Shown here piece after piece: positions 59,502 through 64,000 of a stretch of DNA of 64,000 nt. Positions within the stretch are counted from its first letter, which is position 1. Every line of letters begins with the position of its first letter. This DNA is from a bacterium (GTDB taxonomy: Bacteria > Elusimicrobiota > Elusimicrobia > UBA1565 > UBA9628). The notes beneath the pieces were generated by a model that made no database searches, had not been told where the DNA came from, and saw nothing but the letters and a program-made list of their open reading frames with translations. The translations under genes and the position numbers were made by a program. The stretch covers positions 1 to 64,000 of the forward strand of contig JAJXVH010000007.1 of NCBI GenBank assembly GCA_021782205.1. Direction: 5' to 3'.

Positions 59502-60249
59502 GCGTGCGACGAGGATGCGTTGAGCTCGGACCGCCCGGCAACGGCGGAATGACGATGGACATCATGTGCTGGATCGAAGCTTGCCACTGTTTCAAGCGGC
59601 CCACCGCGCTTGTGCGCGTGAACCCGGCCCCTTGGTTGTCCGTGCATTTAACGCCGTAGACAGGATGTTGGCTCGGGTAAGCTTGAGCCAGTTTCTCGCA
59701 GATTTCAGCGAACCGGTTCACTGCGGCGATCTGATCAACGCAGAAAACGATCAGGGCGTTCTGAGAAAAGTGATAGCCTGGTTCCAAGAGTCTTTCCGCG
59801 TGGCAAACCTGGTAGCCGTTATTGAAGAGTCCTCGGTTTACCGGATGCAACTGGGCTATGATGCTGTCCACGGACGATACGGCGGCTATGAGCTCCCCGC
59901 TGTAGCCGCGCTTTTGGCAGTAGTTGGCCATGTTCAGCGCGTCGCTGTAGAGCCCTGGATGACCGTAAGTCACATAGGCGACGCTGCGGCCGCGCCGAAG
60001 CTGCTGGTGGAGGTCCTCGGCGGCGATTTTAAACCGTGTTTCGTAATCCATCTCCGCGAATCTCGCATCGCAGAATGTCCTGATATCGCGGCAAAAGGCC
60101 TCAAGAAATCCGCGGATTTTTTCACCATCGCCGTGGAAATAGTACGCCACGTCCGCTTGCTTTAGAATCTGAAGAGTGCGCAAGCTCGCATCTTGAGGCC
60201 GGTCGACTCCCAGGCCACAGAAATAAAGACGCCCGAGTCGTGCTTTCAC
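59407..60249 (-). CDS. Tetrapyrrole-methylase-fold methyltransferase, borosin-type
   Basis: A 280-residue protein, GTG start. LYFCGLGVDRPQDASLRTLQ, QADVAYYFHGDGEK, VAYVTYGHPGLYSDALNMAN (SAM loop, residues 95-99) and the following AVSSVDSIIAQL are the sequence features I know from borosin peptide N-methyltransferases, where YGHPG and a G-x-S-A-x-D-like loop are conserved. NALIVFCVDQIAAVNRF comes later. The C-terminus is a Ser/Lys/Arg-rich tail that lies over the 3' end of the convergent membrane protein gene. It starts 3 nt after the transacylase stop, so it is the last gene of the acyl-metabolism operon in position, although its function fits the peptide cluster better. Confidence 0.68.
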   Translation of the reverse strand: MKARLGRLYFCGLGVDRPQDASLRTLQILKQADVAYYFHGDGEKIRGFLEAFCRDIRTFCDARFAEMDYETRFKIAAEDLHQQLRRGRSVAYVTYGHPGLYSDALNMANYCQKRGYSGELIAAVSSVDSIIAQLHPVNRGLFNNGYQVCHAERLLEPGYHFSQNALIVFCVDQIAAVNRFAEICEKLAQAYPSQHPVYGVKCTDNQGAGFTRTSAVGRLKQWQASIQHMMSIVIPPLPGGPSSTHPRRTLSATDRNNSSPPTAKSQKSRQISRKRKKSSA

Positions 60250-60252
60250 GAA

Positions 60253-61194
60253 TTATGACGACAGCTCGGGCGTCGTCACGGCGACGGCTTCGACTCCGGG
60301 AAGTCTTGCACCGTCCTCGGCGGTCAACTGCTCGGTCAGCCACGTCACGGGCTGGGGCTTGAAGGAGACCTCGACGAAGCTCCGGCATCCCGCAGCGTAG
60401 GCCGCGCGCACCGCGTCCAGGTGGCGCTCGCAGGCGACGGTCTGTTCGACGAGCAGTTCCCGGATGCGCGCGGGGTCCGTCTCCGCGCGGCCGGAGGTGC
60501 CCATGTACACGGGAACCTTCGGCGGCCGGACGTCCAGGCGCGCCAGCACGGCGCGCAGAGGGGCCTGCGCGGGCGCGAAAGCGGCGGTGTGATAAGGACC
60601 TTCCACCTTCAGTATCTTGACCTTGACCGGCCAGTCCTCGGCGCGCGCCTTGGCGGCGTAGGCCTCCAGTGCTGCGAGCGTGCCGCCGAGCGTGCCGCGG
60701 CCCACGGTGTTCCACAGGGCGACGGAGACCCCGGGAACCTCGCCGGCGGACTCCACGACGTCGCGGAAGTCGTCGGCGCTGACCGCGGCCAGGCCCATGG
60801 GCTCGGTAAACGCGGCGCAGCAGTCGGCGAAGGCCTTCGCGCGGGCGGCGATGAAGACGGCGGAGTCCTCGAGCGTGAGGCTCTCGGCGGCGACCAGGGC
60901 CGCGACCACGCCCATCGAGTGGCCGATCGCGCCGTCGAGCTCCAGTTCCGGGTGCGCGGCGCGCCAGACCAGCCAGTGCGCCACGTGGGAGGCGTGGATG
61001 GCGCGCTGGGCGTTGAAGGTCTTGGCCAGGACGTCGTCGGGCGTCGTCGTGAGCAATGCCTCCAGATCTGGGCCGAGGGAGGGCTTTAGGCGCTCGATGA
61101 CGGCGCGCGCGGCGGGGCGCTTGAGCAGTTCAACGCCCATGCCCGCTTCCTGGACGGACTGGCCGGCGAACAGCGCGCAGACTTTTTGGCTCAT
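60253..61194 (-). CDS. Malonyl-CoA:ACP transacylase-like protein (FabD family)
   Basis: A 313-residue acyltransferase with the oxyanion segment ALFAGQSVQEAGMG, the nucleophile Ser93 in GAIGHSMGVVAALVAAE, and the catalytic-type His in VEGPYHTAAFAPAQ. It loads malonyl or a similar unit onto acyl carrier protein. The ATG at 61194 overlaps the stop of the upstream hydrolase gene. With the phosphopantetheinyl transferase/acyltransferase fusion two genes upstream, it suggests a specialised fatty acid or polyketide-type pathway whose carrier and synthase genes would lie beyond the right edge. Its sequence diverges from housekeeping FabD (GHSMG rather than GHSLG; GQSVQE rather than GQGSQ). Confidence 0.82.
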   Translation of the reverse strand: MSQKVCALFAGQSVQEAGMGVELLKRPAARAVIERLKPSLGPDLEALLTTTPDDVLAKTFNAQRAIHASHVAHWLVWRAAHPELELDGAIGHSMGVVAALVAAESLTLEDSAVFIAARAKAFADCCAAFTEPMGLAAVSADDFRDVVESAGEVPGVSVALWNTVGRGTLGGTLAALEAYAAKARAEDWPVKVKILKVEGPYHTAAFAPAQAPLRAVLARLDVRPPKVPVYMGTSGRAETDPARIRELLVEQTVACERHLDAVRAAYAAGCRSFVEVSFKPQPVTWLTEQLTAEDGARLPGVEAVAVTTPELSS

Positions 61195-62141
61195 GGAGTT
61201 CCCGCGTCGAAGGACTCCAGCGCGGAGCGCACGAGTCCCGGATTGGCGAGCGCGTCGAGGTGGTCGCCGGGCCAATGCGCGACGCTCACGCGCGCGCCCT
61301 CGGACTCCAGGCGCGCGACGCGGCTCAAGACGGCGGCCGGCGGTACGACCTGATCATTTTCGGCGTAACCGACGAACACGGGCACGCTGGGGTTGGGCGT
61401 GAATCCGCGCGTCTGTGCGTAGGCCCACAGCGACTCCTCGGTGTAGAGGTTGAGAAACTCGGGTGAAGCGGCGTCGGCGGTCAGTTCATCGGCGGCCGTC
61501 GAAAGCCCCAGCCCGCGCGCGGTCGCCGCCAGCTCCAGGACTCCGGGTGCCACGACCGACATCAGCCAGGAATCCCGCGCCGCGGTTCCGCCGGCGCTCG
61601 CCACGCCATACCAGTAGCGCGTCTGCGCGGCCAGCGCCTGCTCGGCGGCGGGCAGGTCGGCGGCCATGCCCGGCACGCCCGGGCAGACCAGCGCCAGCCA
61701 GCGCACTCGCGCCGGGTCCGGCGCGGTCAGCAGGAGCGCGCCCAAGGAGTAGCCAAGCACGCCGACGGGCTGTCCGCCGTCCAGGCGCAGGGCCTCGTCG
61801 ACGGCCGCGGAGATGTCGGCCTGATTGACCGCGCCCACGTCGGCCGCGTCGACCGGGCCGATCGGGGAGCCGTAGCCGCGCCGTTCCAGGATCATCAGCG
61901 GCCGCCCGTTAAAGAAATCCCGCCAGCGGTCGAAACCTTCGGCACCGATGCCGAGCCCGTGCACCAGCACGACGGCCGGGCCCGAGCCGGGCCGGTATTC
62001 GTAGGACAGCGGCGTGCCGTCCGCGGCCACGAACGTCCCCTGGCTCCATGACGGCGGCACGGGCGGCGCCTGGGGCAGCGCCACATTCCTGCCCGCACCC
62101 GGAAAAACCGCCAGCGCCGCGGCCAGGAAGGCCTCGTTCAT
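61191..62141 (-). CDS. Alpha/beta hydrolase
   Basis: A 316-residue hydrolase. The oxyanion loop is VVLVHGLGIGAEGFDRW, the nucleophile elbow is GVLGYSLGALLL, the acid is the Asp in GYAENDQVVPP, and the base is the His in WPGDHLDALANPG. An N-terminal hydrophobic stretch (AFLAAALAVFPGAG) could be a signal peptide or anchor. It is coupled to the transacylase gene. Possible roles are thioesterase, esterase or lipase in the same lipid pathway; the sequence does not decide among them. Confidence 0.82.
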   Translation of the reverse strand: MNEAFLAAALAVFPGAGRNVALPQAPPVPPSWSQGTFVAADGTPLSYEYRPGSGPAVVLVHGLGIGAEGFDRWRDFFNGRPLMILERRGYGSPIGPVDAADVGAVNQADISAAVDEALRLDGGQPVGVLGYSLGALLLTAPDPARVRWLALVCPGVPGMAADLPAAEQALAAQTRYWYGVASAGGTAARDSWLMSVVAPGVLELAATARGLGLSTAADELTADAASPEFLNLYTEESLWAYAQTRGFTPNPSVPVFVGYAENDQVVPPAAVLSRVARLESEGARVSVAHWPGDHLDALANPGLVRSALESFDAGTP

Positions 62142-62183
62142 GCCTCTATTCTACCTCAATCCCGGGCCCCGCGTTCCGCGCGC

Positions 62184-63590
62184 CTACGAGACCATGAAGG
62201 CGCAGGCGGCGTAGCGGCCGGAGTGCGACAGGGTCAGGCTCCAGTCCTGGGGCTTGCCGCGCCAGAGGACGGTCGGCAGGCCGCCGTCCTCGGAGAGGGC
62301 GAGGGCGGCGGGGCCGCCCAGTTCGTCGTTGCAGGAGGCGATGAACTCCAGCGCGCGCTCGCGGGCGAACGCGCCGGGGGAAACTCCGGGCGGCACCTCG
62401 CAGATGTCCCAGACCACATCGCCCTCGGCGGTTTCGTCGCCGATGAAGCCGCCGCGCAGGACGGCCAGGCAGTGAAGCTTGTCCTCATCGTCGTCGGTGA
62501 AGCGCAGGTCCAACAGAAGCCCGGTGGGGACGTGGACGGCCTTGCGGCGGAACAAGTCGACCTCCAACTCGCGAAACGCGCCGTTGGGCATGGTCAGCCC
62601 CGCGCGCGCCAAGGCCTTGTGGCATGCCTCCTTGGCGGCGAAAACGCGCCAGAAGGTGCGGAAAAAATCCGCGCCGGACTTGGCGCGCAGGCCCGCCAGT
62701 TCTCGGGGCGTCAGGTGGCGCTCCAGCCACTCCGGATCGGCGTCGGACAGGTCTTCGGAGAAATTCTCCTGGAGCAGGGGCGCTTTCAAGTCGACGGCGT
62801 CGTTGCCCGCGCAATTCTTGGGGTGGGGGCAGTCGCGCCACCACTCGTTCTGCAGCGCGGCGATGCGGTCGAACAGGCGCTGGGAGACCTCGCGCGGGTT
62901 CGTCTCACCGGGGCGCGCGCCCTCGATCAGGTCGCAGTGCACGCGAAACACGGAGCCTTCGGGCGGGCGCACCGTGGTGGCCAGCTGTTCGTCGGCGCGC
63001 AGATAGACGCACAGAATTTTCGCGTTGGGCACATCGAGAGCCATGCGGCCGAGAAAATCCTTCGGGCGGCGCGCCTCGAACCAGCCGGAGCGCGAGCGGC
63101 CAGCCTCTGGATAGACGAACACTGAGCCGCCCTGGCGCAGGAGCCAGACGCATTTGTCGTAGGCTTTCTGTCGCCAGGCTTCGGAGGCCGCGTCCTCACC
63201 GCCGCGCAGGAACGGCACGCAGCGGCAGCAGTAGAGGAGCGCGCGGATGAAGCCCGCCTTGAAGGGACCGCCCAGCTTGTAGTAGTTCGTGTACTCGGGC
63301 GTGGACCATGGGATTAGACGGTCTTCCAGCACTCGCGACATGGGAAAGATCGCCCAATAGACCAGGAAGGAGTCGATCAAGGTTAGGTGGTTGGCCGCCC
63401 AAATGACCGGGCCGTCATGCGCGTCAAGCTTGGCCCATATCTCCGTGCGCAGGCGCGCGGCGTCTGCCAAGCCGTAGCGAAAACGAAGCCGCGCGGTCGC
63501 CGCCACGAAAAAAGACAGCGGAACGGCGACCGCGCGGCTGATCAGACGCTGGCGCCGGAGGTTTTTAAGGTCCTCGGGCGTCAGCGCCAT
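62184..63590 (-). CDS. Fusion of PlsC-type acyltransferase and AcpS-type phosphopantetheinyl transferase
   Basis: A 468-residue two-domain protein. Residues about 50-240 are a lysophospholipid acyltransferase: the NHLTLID motif (H-x4-D) and VYPEAGRSRSGW as the PEGTRS-type motif. Residues about 270-468 are an AcpS-like 4'-phosphopantetheinyl transferase: GNDAVDLKAP, the W-x-x-K-E-A signature in FWRVFAAKEACHKAL, and a C-terminal LTLSHSGRYAACAF. It would both activate a carrier protein and transfer acyl groups. Fusions of PlsC with a PPTase point to a dedicated carrier-bound lipid pathway. The coiled-coil gene ends directly against its ATG, with no gap. Confidence 0.8.
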   Translation of the reverse strand: MALTPEDLKNLRRQRLISRAVAVPLSFFVAATARLRFRYGLADAARLRTEIWAKLDAHDGPVIWAANHLTLIDSFLVYWAIFPMSRVLEDRLIPWSTPEYTNYYKLGGPFKAGFIRALLYCCRCVPFLRGGEDAASEAWRQKAYDKCVWLLRQGGSVFVYPEAGRSRSGWFEARRPKDFLGRMALDVPNAKILCVYLRADEQLATTVRPPEGSVFRVHCDLIEGARPGETNPREVSQRLFDRIAALQNEWWRDCPHPKNCAGNDAVDLKAPLLQENFSEDLSDADPEWLERHLTPRELAGLRAKSGADFFRTFWRVFAAKEACHKALARAGLTMPNGAFRELEVDLFRRKAVHVPTGLLLDLRFTDDDEDKLHCLAVLRGGFIGDETAEGDVVWDICEVPPGVSPGAFARERALEFIASCNDELGGPAALALSEDGGLPTVLWRGKPQDWSLTLSHSGRYAACAFMVS

Positions 63591-63992
63591 TTAAGCGAGC
63601 GTCTGGGCCGCGGAGACGGCCTCCTGGAGGGCTTTGCGGACTTCGGCGACCTTCTGCTCCTCGATGGGGCGGCGCCGGCCGGCGGCCTCGGCCACGTCTT
63701 TGGAGACGCGCAGCTTCGCCGCGGACATCTTGAGGCGGGTGCGGACTTCGGCTTCCTCGGTGCGCAGTTTGGCAATGGCGGCGGCGTCGCCGCCGGAGGC
63801 GTGGCCCTTGATCTTGTCGAGCACGACGTTGAGTTCGTTGTCGAGAGCATCGCAGGAGGCCTTATCGTTCAGGTAGGTCTTCTGCTTGGCGGCGGAGAGT
63901 TTCGCCGCGTCAGCCAGCAGGGCGTCGTAGTCCCGCGCTTGCGCGGCGAGAGCCTTGACGTTGGCAATCGCGTCGGCGCGCTCCGTGCCCAC
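63591..63992 (-). CDS. Coiled-coil protein of unknown function (possibly cut by window edge)
   Basis: At least 133 residues of Ala/Lys/Glu-rich helix (AAQARDYDALLADAAKLSAA, LRTEEAEVRTRLKMSAAKLR, VRKALQEAVSAAQTLA) with no membrane segment. The frame stays open upstream to the right edge, so the GTG at 63992 may not be the true start and the gene may be longer. It abuts the acyltransferase fusion gene. No family recognised; it looks like a structural or cytoskeletal-type helical protein. Confidence 0.5.
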   Translation of the reverse strand: MGTERADAIANVKALAAQARDYDALLADAAKLSAAKQKTYLNDKASCDALDNELNVVLDKIKGHASGGDAAAIAKLRTEEAEVRTRLKMSAAKLRVSKDVAEAAGRRRPIEEQKVAEVRKALQEAVSAAQTLA

Positions 63993-64000
63993 AAGCTTTT

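Overview
High-GC bacterial DNA in which almost every base is coding. Two traits suggest a free-living Elusimicrobiota-type bacterium: a secreted pilin-like protein with the SLTTYYPAP motif at 11571, and an extreme density of radical SAM and TPR genes. This is an inference from motifs, because no rRNA or other phylogenetic marker lies in the window. I saw no tRNA, IS element, CRISPR array or phage gene.

Layout. (1) 1-4791, minus strand: three B12-binding-type radical SAM genes (the first cut by the window edge), a family 2 glycosyltransferase and a sterol-desaturase-type hydroxylase. These probably make or decorate a lipid. (2) 5038-6633: an exported Cys-rich protein and a small membrane protein, neither recognised. 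(3) 6652-10902, minus: two class III aminotransferases flank a glutamate-semialdehyde-type aldehyde dehydrogenase (amino acid catabolism). (4) 10926-12491: a catalytic-domain-less cysteinyl-tRNA synthetase relative and the pilin-like protein.

(5) 12548-41379, plus: a run of 26 tightly packed genes and the main interest of the window. It encodes eleven radical SAM proteins with an intact CxxxCxxC motif and a twelfth relative that has lost it. It also encodes a cysteine-desulfurase-like enzyme, a tetrapyrrole-methylase-fold methyltransferase (the fold of borosin backbone N-methyltransferases), a His-Gly-Ser repeat protein (HxsA type), HxsB-type maturases, four HxsD-like small proteins, TPR proteins (one fused to a radical SAM domain), two paralogous helical proteins and two PhyH-type dioxygenases. 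The core is recognisable as a His-Xaa-Ser (HxsABCD-type) peptide modification system. It has been multiplied into three HxsD/HxsB units, one of which has a HxsB without its iron-sulfur motif.

(6) 41376-44028, minus: a flavin-dependent halogenase-like enzyme with a PqqD-like C-terminus, and a short-chain dehydrogenase. (7) 44032-59501, plus: four large Trp-rich TPR proteins, a second halogenase-like/PqqD-like/TPR fusion, a possible small peptide gene, a giant TPR protein and a polytopic protein with prepilin-peptidase (A24) features. (8) 59407-63992, minus: a second borosin-type methylase relative, a malonyl-CoA:ACP transacylase, an alpha/beta hydrolase, a fusion of an acyltransferase with a phosphopantetheinyl transferase, and a coiled-coil protein cut close to the right edge.

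Working model (inference). Regions 5-7 form one peptide-tailoring system. HxsA, and perhaps other peptides, would be recognised by HxsD-like partners and PqqD-like domains and presented on TPR scaffolds. It would then be modified by radical SAM enzymes, halogenases, dioxygenases and methylases. Many neighbouring genes share 4-nt start/stop overlaps, so their products are probably made in balanced amounts.
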